Positions 11,401 through 20,100 of a stretch of 21,971 nucleotides of DNA are shown one piece after another. A program made the position numbers and the translations under genes. Each line of letters begins with the position of its first letter. Position 1 is the stretch's first letter. A model generated the notes under the pieces. That model saw only the letters and a program-made list of their open reading frames with translations. It did no database searches and had not been told where the DNA came from. Source of the stretch: Pigoraptor chileana (lineage: Eukaryota; Opisthokonta; Filasterea); contig CALSCR010003028.1 of NCBI GenBank assembly GCA_943704495.1, forward strand, positions 1 through 21,971, read 5' to 3'.

Positions 11401-11478
11401 TTGTCGGCCGCCGAAGTCATCGAATCCGCTGTCCAACGCCCGAAACCAGCACTTCACTTTGACATTCTCGGCGAATGA
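5466..11478 (+). CDS. Amidase-signature enzyme, fatty-acid-amide-hydrolase-like, sixteen exons, 579 aa
   Basis: Exons: 5466-5495, 5657-5767, 6101-6183, 6335-6506, 6889-6998, 7367-7436, 7838-7949, 8169-8293, 8565-8640, 8815-8991, 9438-9610, 10018-10085, 10204-10285, 10515-10634, 10978-11111, 11382-11478. They total 1740 bases, all GT-AG and all in phase, ending in TGA. The amidase signature is complete: catalytic Lys in DGVPVAVKDE, cis-Ser loop in GGSSSGSAAAV, nucleophile Ser in GADGGGSVRIP. GVTGSNVTHGFARNPYDVGA, RVGIFRPFFDHAD and TGIPAISIPIG are further family blocks. Family enzymes hydrolyse amide bonds; the N-terminal extension before the catalytic core and the length are close to plant and amoebal FAAH-type enzymes (about 600 aa), which cleave N-acylethanolamines. 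Substrate here is inference. Exon 3 could start further upstream only by breaking phase, so the CTGCAG acceptor at 6100 was chosen. No clear transmembrane segment seen. Confidence 0.95.
6673..6690. repeat. Poly-G run in amidase intron 4
   Basis: Eighteen consecutive G follow a GTGTGTAGGA in intron 4 (6507-6888). On the coding strand this could form a G-quadruplex in DNA or RNA. Its length is also prone to sequencing error. Confidence 0.9.
9139..9180 (+). repeat. 42-base dispersed repeat, copy 1 (amidase intron 10)
   Basis: It begins TTTGTGGAGTCCATGGGCAC and matches the reverse complement of 21856-21897 at 41 of 42 positions. Both copies have a CT-rich stretch directly 5' in the repeat's orientation. 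This copy lies in intron 10 (8992-9437), just after a CTGTAG that could act as a splice acceptor but is not in phase with the gene. Confidence 0.85.
10391..10428. other. Assembly gap inside a poly-G tract (amidase intron 13)
   Basis: Nineteen G, then ten N (10410-10419), then nine G. The gap lies wholly in intron 13 (10286-10514), so the coding sequence is unaffected. Its true length is unknown. Confidence 0.98.
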
Positions 11479-11800
11479 TAATAATATGACTCTCAGTGAT
11501 GTTTTTGTGTGGTGCGCTGTGTGTGTGTGTGTTTGTTCGGTATTGTCATTTGCGGTCAGCTGAGTGTACGTGCATGCGGCTGCGATGTTAAATCATCGGC
11601 ACCGGTCTGTTTTGCCGACTCAGCTATGGCAACCCATCTCCGTGACATTTCCTCACAACGAAGAGCGGCTACACTCTTTCGACCGGCATTCCATAAGTAG
11701 ATAATTCAAGACGCATGATAAAGTCCCCATATCAGAACGCATACAGCGACAGTAATCGTCACACCAGCTCACTTCAGATTCAGTCAATATCTTGTTTCAG
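11479..11800. other. Amidase 3' flank
   Basis: This is the stretch after the amidase stop, with a short GT run at about 11518-11532. No canonical AATAAA is seen. An ATG at 11625 opens 24 codons ending in TAG. It did not splice in phase onto the exon-like ORF at 11801. Confidence 0.4.
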
Positions 11801-11968
11801 GCACGAACCCACTTAGTAGGCACAATTGAATTGGCACCACTGGCACCCTGGGAGTTCTCAGGCAATGCCCTGTTTGTGAACATGTCACGGTTTCAAAAGA
11901 CCGAACATACTGGACCTATCTCCCTGGTCACTGAAGAGCTGACGACAGTGTGCTGGTTGTTTATGGAG
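11801..11968 (+). CDS. Orphan exon-like ORF, 56 codons, unrecognised
   Basis: A pyrimidine-rich acceptor (CTTGTTTCAG, ending at 11800) and a donor GTATGA (from 11969) enclose exactly 56 open codons. They include WEFSGNALFVNMSRFQKTEH and GPISLVTEELTTVCWLFME. A GT-rich tract follows at about 11979-12052, as in the introns of the neighbouring amidase. No partner exon was found on either side, so this may be the remnant of a gene lost between the amidase and the kinase, a terminal or alternative exon, or chance. Family not recognised. Confidence 0.25.
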
Positions 11969-12416
11969 GTATGAAACTGTATGTGTGTGTGTGTGTGGCG
12001 TGTCCGTCAGTGTGTGTGTGTGTGTGTGTGTATGTGCGTGTCAGTGTGTGTGGGTGGGCTCTGTCTGTCTGTTCGGCCATCCGGGGGGTTGGGGCACATC
12101 CCATGGGAATTCCCCCACTTAAATTATTTTGATTATTTCGCTATGAAATCACTATGAAATGACAGAATGGAAAATGCAAAAGGCCACAAATAAGGGCAAC
12201 TGCCCATCTCAACACGTCTGTTTCTTTTGTGTGTACATCCACCACACAACTGAAGTGGCGCCGCAACGCAAAGCTGGAGTTGACCAGTTGATTATATGGT
12301 TGGGTCTCGACACTCGGCATCGTCTGAATTGTCTCCTGCGCAGTAGTATGTCGAGCCGGAACTGAATCTTTCAAAGCTGCCACCGTCTCTGAGGCTGCCA
12401 TTACATTGTTCATAGA
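11969..12416. other. GT-rich spacer and 5' flank of the alpha-kinase gene
   Basis: GT repeats fill about 11979-12052. The remainder runs to the kinase ATG and holds an AT-rich TTAAATTATTTTGATTATTT at about 12119-12138, some 280 bases before the start codon. No clear TATA box or upstream exon was found. Confidence 0.4.
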
Positions 12417-14783
12417 ATGGCACCAACTAAACCCTGTCGCGCGGGGTTTCATTGCAACCGCAAGGAGACCTGCACTTTTGCACATCCTGATTCTGCGCCG
12501 GCACCCAGTGTGACTGTGAAATTTCAAATCACAAACCCCGTCCGTTATGAAGCAGGCGCGGGACGCAGCGATTCCCCACAAGATAATGTGAGCCGCACAT
12601 ATTCTCCGCCGTTCGCAAAGGGCCATATGCCGCCGTCGCCTGACTTTGCGAATCTTTATGGTGCCAGAATTACATCGCCACTGGGAAAGGCGCCGCGCCC
12701 GGCGCAGGCGTCGCAGCCAACCGCCCCGCCGCCCGGCGCCCGAGCCGCATCACCTCAATGTGGGCCTGCCAGCCGGAAAGAACACGGGCCCGCCAACGGG
12801 CGCATTACCAAAATCGAGTCGTCGCCTGACCGTCCGTACGGTTTCATCGACGTTGGACACAAATCCAGCGTTTACTTCGCTCTCAAAAACTGCTATGCCG
12901 GTGCCGCGGTTGGCCACCTCATCATTGTCACGTGGTACGAGTCGTCAGATGAGGGAGATAAGAAGAAGTTTACGGCAAAGAGCGTTATCCGGGACGAGGC
13001 TCGAGAGGAGCTTCACGCGATGGGACGGATGATACGCGACATCACGGGAGGTGCAGCAAATATTGATCCCGACACCCTGGACGCCGTCGCCATGAAGGAG
13101 CTCCTGACGTCCGTGAAATTGAAGGTGAAAGAGCAAGAACTCCGTCGTGCAAGGGCCATCCGTGCAAAGATTGGCGAGATTGAGCGAGCAAGTCACGCTC
13201 AAGTTGCCTTTCTTTTGGACTGTACCGGCTCGATGAGCTCGTACATCGAAGCTTCAAAGGAGGCAATGACGGCGATTCGCGACAAGGCAGTCGACGTCCT
13301 TCCTTCCGCAAACGTTACCTGTGCTTTCGTTGGCTATCGCGACCATGGCGACGAAGCTGTCCCGACGCTAAATTTTACGGACAGTGAGATCGTGTTTAAG
13401 AGCCACCTCGCCCGGGTGGCTGCGGAAGGTGGCGATGACCAGGCGGAGGATGTCTACTCGGGACTGCAGGCAATAGCTGCTCTCTCTTGGGATGCACAAA
13501 TTCCGACAAAGCTCCTCTTCCATATCGGGGACGCGCCGACTCACGGAATTTTTTTTGCCGAGGGCAAGACGTTTGGTGACAATTCGCCATCCTTCGATTC
13601 GAACGGGAGCATGTCGTGCGCGGTCCTTAAGAAAATCTGCCACAACTTCAAGGTTCAGTACTTCTTCCTCAAGATCAACAGCAGCACCGACCCTATGATT
13701 AGCGTATACAATCGCTTGCTCAACTCAAAGGAAGGCGTTGAAACGATTTTCACGGAAAAGCTCAAGAACGCGGCAAGCATCATTGACATCGCCGTTGCGA
13801 AAACTTCAACTGCAATCTTTGCGAGCCACACAGCTGCAAGCGTGAACGTCGCTGTTGATGGAGCATCGCATGCGACCTATCATGTCGAGCTCGCACAAAT
13901 AATTTCCACGAAGGAAGCGGAGGCCAGTCGCCGTGTCACCGCAGCGTCGATAGCCGGAAAGTCGGCCGAGCGGGTTCCTCGCAAAGCTGACATCAACGTC
14001 GGCATTGCTGTTCCTGGAAAGCCGGGCTCTCAATGTGTTGAGGTATTCTCCTCGACGCTCCCTTGTTCTCTGGATGCGTTGTCGGCGTCCATGACGTGCC
14101 CCGACTTCAAAGCTGGATCACGCGAGCGACATATGAAGATCGACGACAGCGCGCCTTTTAGCAAAGGTGGCCAGCGTCAAGTCTGCCTCGCGGTCGATAC
14201 GACGTTCGAGGAGACGACGGAGTATGTGTTGAAGACCCATATGGAGGCGCGCACATTAGCGGATGAAGAATGGAAGGCGAAGATGGACCTGGAGACGCAA
14301 GCCATCGCCGCTTTCCTTGCGCAGGAGTTTTGCAAATTGACGGCGAGTCCCAAGTCAGTCCGCTATCTGAAGGCAAAGGCGATCAAGTTCAAGGACACCC
14401 GAGGTCGCATTCGCTTTGCAACAATCGAGAAGATCCTGAGCGGCGAATACTTGAAGTGGAGCAGCAACGCAGCCTACTCGAGGGGTGAGGACGATCCCGA
14501 GTTCTCTGCCACGCTCGGCGCCTTTTCGCACTGGACGTATGTGTGGACCAAGCAGTATCTCATGGTCGTTGATGTGCAAGGGATCAAGCTGACCGACAAG
14601 GAATTCGTGCTGACTGACCCGGCCATCCACTGCACGGACCTTGCGCGCTTTGGCGAGACGAATCTGGGTGATGATGGTTTCGGGCTATTCTTTGAGGGCC
14701 ATAACTGCAATCACATCTGTAAGAAGCTCGCGTTGCCTCGCCATCCCAAGCAGCGGGCGAAAAAGATCTTCTATGTTAAGTAG
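12417..14783 (+). CDS. CCCH zinc finger / cold-shock-like / VWA / alpha-kinase protein, 788 aa, no introns
   Basis: A single uninterrupted frame. Residues 7-23 form a CCCH finger (C7-x5-C13-x5-C19-x3-H23). Residues ~30-125 are Pro/Ala-rich linker. Residues ~128-192 resemble a cold-shock/OB fold (GRITKIE, YGFIDVG, SVYFALK). The VWA domain (~262-460) has a MIDAS-type DCTGSMS (D268, T270, S272), YRDHGD and GGDDQAEDVYSGL. The alpha-kinase (~572-776) has FSKGGQRQ, the likely ATP lysine K606, SGEYLKWSSN, VVDVQG, LTDPAIH, TNLGDDGFGLFF, and zinc ligands in FSHWTY (H706) and HNCNHICKKLAL (H762, C764, C768). Alpha-kinases are Ser/Thr kinases unrelated in motif to ordinary protein kinases; VWA-alpha-kinase pairs are known from Dictyostelium (vwkA), fungi and other protists. 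The two N-terminal nucleic-acid-type modules suggest RNA-linked signalling, which is inference. Confidence 0.95.
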   Translation: MAPTKPCRAGFHCNRKETCTFAHPDSAPAPSVTVKFQITNPVRYEAGAGRSDSPQDNVSRTYSPPFAKGHMPPSPDFANLYGARITSPLGKAPRPAQASQPTAPPPGARAASPQCGPASRKEHGPANGRITKIESSPDRPYGFIDVGHKSSVYFALKNCYAGAAVGHLIIVTWYESSDEGDKKKFTAKSVIRDEAREELHAMGRMIRDITGGAANIDPDTLDAVAMKELLTSVKLKVKEQELRRARAIRAKIGEIERASHAQVAFLLDCTGSMSSYIEASKEAMTAIRDKAVDVLPSANVTCAFVGYRDHGDEAVPTLNFTDSEIVFKSHLARVAAEGGDDQAEDVYSGLQAIAALSWDAQIPTKLLFHIGDAPTHGIFFAEGKTFGDNSPSFDSNGSMSCAVLKKICHNFKVQYFFLKINSSTDPMISVYNRLLNSKEGVETIFTEKLKNAASIIDIAVAKTSTAIFASHTAASVNVAVDGASHATYHVELAQIISTKEAEASRRVTAASIAGKSAERVPRKADINVGIAVPGKPGSQCVEVFSSTLPCSLDALSASMTCPDFKAGSRERHMKIDDSAPFSKGGQRQVCLAVDTTFEETTEYVLKTHMEARTLADEEWKAKMDLETQAIAAFLAQEFCKLTASPKSVRYLKAKAIKFKDTRGRIRFATIEKILSGEYLKWSSNAAYSRGEDDPEFSATLGAFSHWTYVWTKQYLMVVDVQGIKLTDKEFVLTDPAIHCTDLARFGETNLGDDGFGLFFEGHNCNHICKKLALPRHPKQRAKKIFYVK

Positions 14784-14893
14784 TCGCACAATAGTCTTCC
14801 GTGAAGTGCTTCGTTGACATTGGGACAGAGAGTTGTAACTGAGCGGAACTGCGTGGATTATTGCATCTGAGCGATCTGAGGGCTATTTTATAT

Positions 14894-14899
14894 AATAAA
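14894..14899 (+). terminator. Polyadenylation signal AATAAA of the alpha-kinase gene
   Basis: A canonical AATAAA lies 111 bases after the TAG stop, inside an AT-rich TTTTATATAATAAAAAA stretch. This is the only well-placed signal of its kind after a plus-strand gene here. Confidence 0.55.
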
Positions 14900-15464
14900 A
14901 AACGGCAGCGCGGGAATTCATGATCAGTGCGGACTGGGGGGACGATTTGAGTGCCGGCCAACTGACCACCGGCTGGCTACACAGGTCTGACAGGGCCGGC
15001 GAAGTAATTGGCGCAGAGAAATGTACGAATCAGTCAGTGCCGTCCGTTCACTGAGAGTACAATTCCAGACAGAGAGCATGCCGGCATATGCGCCTGCGGG
15101 CCAGGCCGGGCTCAGTGTAATCCTCGTTATGAATGAAGCCGGGGCGTATAACACACCTCGACGGAGGGACACATGTAGATAGCGCAGATGCGCAGCCTCG
15201 ACAAACCAGAGTGGAGCTTGATGCACACTCCGACCATTGCAGAGACGGATCGGAGCGAAGATCGCACTCATTGACGGAGGCACTAGTAGTTAGTGAGAGA
15301 GAGAGAGCGTTCCTCGACGCAGACACTCGCACATGGAGCTGTTGTATCAGTAGTGGACATGTGCACTACTCTTCGGCACAGACACTCGAAGTGCAGATGC
15401 TCCCTCATTGTGGAAACAGGCACGGCAGACATGCACGCTCATCGACGCCGACAGTCATATAAAG
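14900..15464. other. Spacer between the kinase gene and the HSPA12-like partial copy
   Basis: No recognisable gene. A short GA run sits at about 15294-15308. The ORFs here are under 120 codons, lie on both strands and resemble no family. Faint likeness to the intact HSPA12-like gene may reach left to about 15440, so the duplication edge is blurred. Confidence 0.4.
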
Positions 15465-16229
15465 ACCGTGAGACTCTGGCGTGACATGATGGTCTAGATC
15501 TCGTGCCTGTCGATGATGCGGAGTGCCGCCGCCTCTGGTTCCAGGCAAAGCATGAGGCGCGCGTGTTCCGCCGGTGTGTCGCCGATCATTCCCGCACGGA
15601 CGGCTGCACGGCGCATGACGTCCTTTGCGCGTGCGTCTCAGATGGCGGGCACAGTGAGCACCCAGCGGATGTCTGCAGCGCTGTTGATATGATCTTAATC
15701 ACGTCGTCCTTCAGCACGCGCAACATGTCCGCCACAACCTCCATAACCTCACACCAGACGGTGGTAGCCGAGGATGTTGTGGCAGTGATGGTGTCTTTGT
15801 AAACGGCACTCTCGAACAGTGGCGGGTAAAGAGCGAGACCCCTCTCGTCCCCTTCCTTCAAGAAGGTAGAGGCGGCAGTGTAGCCCCATGCGACGAGCGT
15901 CTTGATGCCACTGGAATACAAGTGCGGGACGTTGTAAAAGCACTGAAAGCCCTTACAGTTCTCTGTGCACAAGCTCTTTCACCGGGAGCCATATAACAAT
16001 ACCATTCTGGTTGCCGGCCGAGTGAACGTGGTAGAAAGTGCGATGCTGTACTCACTTGTCGGTGACAGAATAAAGAAGCTGCGTCGGCGGCGCCTTGGGG
16101 TATGGCTCGCGGCCAGGCGTCCTTGACGCGGATGGTGTGCTCAGTGTGCACTTCAATGCCGCCCACGGCAGTAGCAATCGCATACCCCGACTGCGCATCC
16201 CCAAAATCAACTGCAACATATTGCGCCAC
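15465..16229 (-). pseudogene. Decayed partial copy of the HSPA12-like Hsp70 ATPase region
   Basis: It aligns base by base with the N-terminal part of the gene at 17200-20801 (matching about 19925-20801), with substitutions and several indels. First exon part 16229-16056 shows VAVDFGDAQSGYA and HTEHTIRVK, then shifts frame before TQLLYSVTD. The intron 16055-15911 is kept, with the same GTGAGTACAG donor and ATTCCAG acceptor. The second part 15910-15465 shows GIKTLVAWGYTAASTFLKEG and LKDDVIKIIST, then loses frame through a deletion of about 12 bases near 15680-15700. A six-base insertion (AGATCT) lies near 15495. Homology stops before the rest of the ATPase and the whole GTPase half. Because the intron is kept, this was a DNA-level duplication and not a reverse-transcribed copy. 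It is unlikely to make a working ATPase. Confidence 0.85.
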
Positions 16230-17199
16230 ATTATTATCCGAGAATACCCGAATTTGTCAGCGCCAGATGCTGGGTCCCTAACCTTGCCGAGTCTCCCGTC
16301 AGTACAGGCACACACCAGCCGCGGGAAACGAATGGTTGAAAATGCTGCACGCTCCGGGAATACTAGATTCGATGGTCCTCTCATGATCTTTATAGGCCGA
16401 CACTAATCATACCGAGATTATGCAGACTCTTTCACGGTCTTCAGATATGTGAGTTTTAAACTTGTTGTGCCTCATGCCGCACTGAAGGGTAAGGGTCAGT
16501 AATGTTTCCCGCTCACTGCAGGCCACCGCGCCTAGGATCATGTACGGCGGGTTTCTTCCCACATTGCTTCGACGAACTGACAGCCGAGGGAATGGCACGC
16601 TTTCGCACCTCTTTACGGCTCATTGGTAGTGGTATTCCATCCTTGGCTTCACGAGACCATCGCGGGCCTCGCCGCGCCGGTGTGGATGAAGAAGGGCCGT
16701 AGGGCGCTGTCAATGTAAGTGGTCCGCATGGCCGCCTTTACACGCTTGGGTAGGTCTTAATAGCATCTTAATCTTGTGCAGAAACTGAATTCTGAAACGC
16801 TCCCCAAAAAAGTGTTTGGCCACGAGTGCCGGAATTTCAGGCTGTGCTTTGGTTATACTACTAATTGCAATGTTTATATCCACCGGAATTCAGTCATACT
16901 GTTTTATTCATTCTGAACGGGTTTGGAACGCAATCGCAATGGAGACATGCACGGCACACCCGTTGATGCCGTCACATTCGTTCCCACGACTGAGGGCTTG
17001 ACAGTGCGAGTCGCCATCGTAAGCGCACTGGCAAGCTCCTGGCGGATGCATTCCGTCGACACGCAACTGTGCGCCACACAATGACCCTGACGCGATGGCA
17101 GATTTAAAATGAGTCTGTCGGTCGGAAGGTCAAGGGCAGAACGAAAGTGCCGACAACTGCTCATAGTAATGTTGTCGACGCACTCTTCGCGTGCGCCAT
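16230..17199. other. Spacer between the two HSPA12-like copies
   Basis: No gene was recognised. ORFs of 60-110 codons occur on both strands, without family likeness. On the minus strand an AATAAA (revcomp of TTTATT at about 16901-16906) lies some 295 bases beyond the stop of the fusion gene and could serve as its polyadenylation signal. Confidence 0.4.
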
Positions 17200-20100
17200 T
17201 CAGCTGCGCCTGTTCAGCTGCGCCTTCATCATGTCGTCCACCTGATTTATAAATCGCGTCGCCACATCTACAAGAACAGTCGCGAGTCTCTCTTCAATGC
17301 GCGCAACGGCCGTGTCCGCATTCGCTGAACCACTGCTCGGTGACGTAACGCAGGACGGCGTCGGTGAATTCCTTCGTGATGATCATCACCGTCTTGTCTC
17401 GGTTGTCACGAAACGGAATGTGCATCAAAGACATGTCAAAAGCAATGTCAGGTTTTTCAAAGGAGAGGGTCGGCGGTTCCCAGCATTTCGATATCATTGC
17501 GTCCGCCTCTTCCCCAATCACGCCGCCCATCGTCCCCCATAGTTTCGTTAGTACGGTCCATTGAGTGTCGACAGCCGCGGAGACCTCTTCCATAAAGGCA
17601 TCGACAAATCCGCCATACGCCTTGGTCAGCTTGGGCATTATCAATAATTCGCCTTGAGTTGCGCACCACGCGCGCAACTTGAATCTGTTCAGGAAGGAGA
17701 TTTCGTCACTCTCTGGGTTGAGTGCGCTGCCCCACTACTGAACGTTCGACCACTTCTCAAACTTCTCACGAAGCCGATTGAGACACGCGGAGCTCCCTCT
17801 GGAGGGCTGGTTGAATGCTGGAGACGGTCGCATGAAAGTGGTTTACGCCGGCATGAACCGCAGTTACATCCATCGGCGTCCTGTGTTGCGACTCCGCGCC
17901 CCTCGTCGATACCCTGGTCTCCCGGAAAAACTTGATGAGCGCTTCGCACGCGACGGTCACGTCATCGACGCAATCCTTCAGCGCTGTGTCGAGAAATATG
18001 CTCTTGACGGCCTTCACGAGGTCTACGGCGTTGTATGTCTCCAGCTCTTGAGGAATCAGTTTGCGCGCGTACTCCTTGGCGTCGACCAACTGTTCAGGGT
18101 GAATGCCCATGGCTTCCACAACATTCGTCCATATTTTAGACTCAGCAAAGCCCGCGCGTCCAGAGTCCAGCTCCGCCTGCAGCTCACACATCATCTTGAT
18201 GCGCGACGCTGCTACTGGGATGATATCAAAAGGGCACTCAACCTCCAACATAATTCCTTCAAGCCGTTTGATAACGTCGGGAAGTTGCTTCTTTCTATCC
18301 GATATGATATCGACGTGGTTAAGAGCGATAAGGATCTTCCTTATAGTTTTCGAATCAGCAATACTCTCAAGAACTTCGTTCATGGCGTTCGATTCGATCT
18401 GGCTCTGAGGCGCCACAAGCAGTGCACCTCTGCTGCCATCGAGAACGCGCCGGTTGGTCCTCTCGAGGAACACGCTACAGCTGGGACCGGGCATGTCGAC
18501 GAGGTAGAATGGGCGGTCGACACCGAGGTTGCGGCATGTCGCAATGTCCATTGTGATTAGCGGAAGGTGCTCGAGTGACAGGTCAATGTTGTACTTGTGG
18601 AAGTCACGTGACGGTCAAGGAGAAAGCAGAGGCGCGCAACGTCGCTGAGGAGCATGAGTTCCTTTGCGATGGCGTCGGCGTCACGCAAGATACCCGTTTT
18701 GAATCGCACGCTGCCTTCCTTCGCCTTCCTGAATAGGGTTGTCACGTGTTCGGGGTGCTCATAACCAGTGGGGAGCGTATTGTTCTTCAGGACCACATCA
18801 GCAATACACGCATTCCACTGTTCGGCATTCGGAATGACAAGCGAGACGCCCTCCGTGCCGCTCTTGTGGAGAATCTTGATCGGGATCGTCGTCATTGGGA
18901 GCGGGCGTGACGGGAGTATATTTGTACGTGTGAGGCAACTCAGCAGCGTGCTCTTGCCTGCCTTCACTACGCCGTAGACGGGGATGTAAATAGGTGATCC
19001 CTTTGCGTCGTTGCCTCTGTCGCCCAAGCGCTTGCGTGGCTCATCAAGGCCGACTGTTTCAACGAAGCTGTCGCAATCGTCGACACATTTACGCAACGAT
19101 TCAGCGCAGTTCAGAACCTGCGTCTTGAATGCAGCGACGTCTACTGGGGTCATGTGGAATCCGTTGGTCGCCGGCATGCATTTGTCCAATACGCTGACCG
19201 GAGAGTATGATGGGGCGTGACGTGCCAGTTGCCGATGTTGAGAGAGTCCGTACGCCACCGCACCCGCAAGAACCGCCACGCCGGGATCAGCGGGAGCCGT
19301 GATGCCCATCTTGCCGCTCGACTTGAAGGCGGAGATATTACCGAAACGGTCCCTAATGCGCCTCTGCAGATACAGCGACGACATAAACCCGCCGACAAGG
19401 ACGAGATGGTCGCACTTCCGTGGCGGCGTAACACGGTTGAGTTGCACCTCAATCGCATTCAAGATGCCCTGGATGACGGGCTCGAACAAACGGGTCATCA
19501 CGTCATTTGTAAAGACCAGTTCTCCATAGTCCTCGATTGATGGAAACGCCTCGCGCATCCGCCGCGCAGACTCAGGGTGTTTTTTCTCCAGTATACTCGT
19601 GAGAGCAACGGGTCAGACGATCATGCCCCATGTGGCATCTTGGCCGCCAGGAGTGAACGAGCGCTTCACCGGTTCAAAGTTGGCGAAAAACCGCGCCATA
19701 CCAGCTGGATGCTCTGTGTTTAGCGTGTCCAGTGCATCCCTTCCGATTATTGACGCAAGGAATGATTCAACCTCCTTGTTCACGTACGCCGACCCAAATG
19801 GACGACCGGTCGCCGCGCACAGCTCAAAGAGAGCCCCCTTGTTCCTGCACTCGTGAAGCGTGATATCAACAGTCCCGCCACCGACGTCAACCACAAGAAT
19901 GCGCGTGCCATCGGTGAGACTCTTGAGTGACATGATGGTCTCGTGCCTGTCGATGATGTGGAGTGCCACCGCCTCTGGTTCCACGCAGAGCATGAGGCGC
20001 ACGTGTTCCGCCGGTGTGTCGCCGATCATTCCCGCACGGACGGCTGCACGGCGTATGACGTCCATTGCACGCGCGTCCCAGATGGCGGGCACAGTGAGCA

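Noticed and set aside
12141-12626. Minus-strand ORF of 161 codons
   Set aside because: It overlaps the start of the alpha-kinase gene antisense and shows no family likeness.
16502-17164. ORFs of 60-86 codons on both strands between the HSPA12-like copies
   Set aside because: No family likeness, no splice-supported extension, and the frames shadow each other.
17728-17779. A 52-base intron explaining the break near 17785 and the TAG near 17730
   Set aside because: The skipped stretch reads as good coding (CLNRLREKFEKWSNVQ) in the next frame, so a one-base shift plus a nonsense change fits better.
17778-18560. Plus-strand ORF of 260 codons
   Set aside because: It lies exactly antisense to the GTPase half of the fusion gene, whose minus-strand frame carries clear G-motifs.
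19583-19615. A 33-base intron removing the in-frame TGA of the fusion gene
   Set aside because: Its length would keep the frame, but all confident introns here are far longer, the donor is weak and there is no pyrimidine tract.
19613-19615. TGA read as an amino acid (altered genetic code)
   Set aside because: TGA ends both the SANT/Myb and amidase genes at natural C-termini, and TAG ends the kinase. The same fusion gene also has frameshifts, which recoding would not explain.
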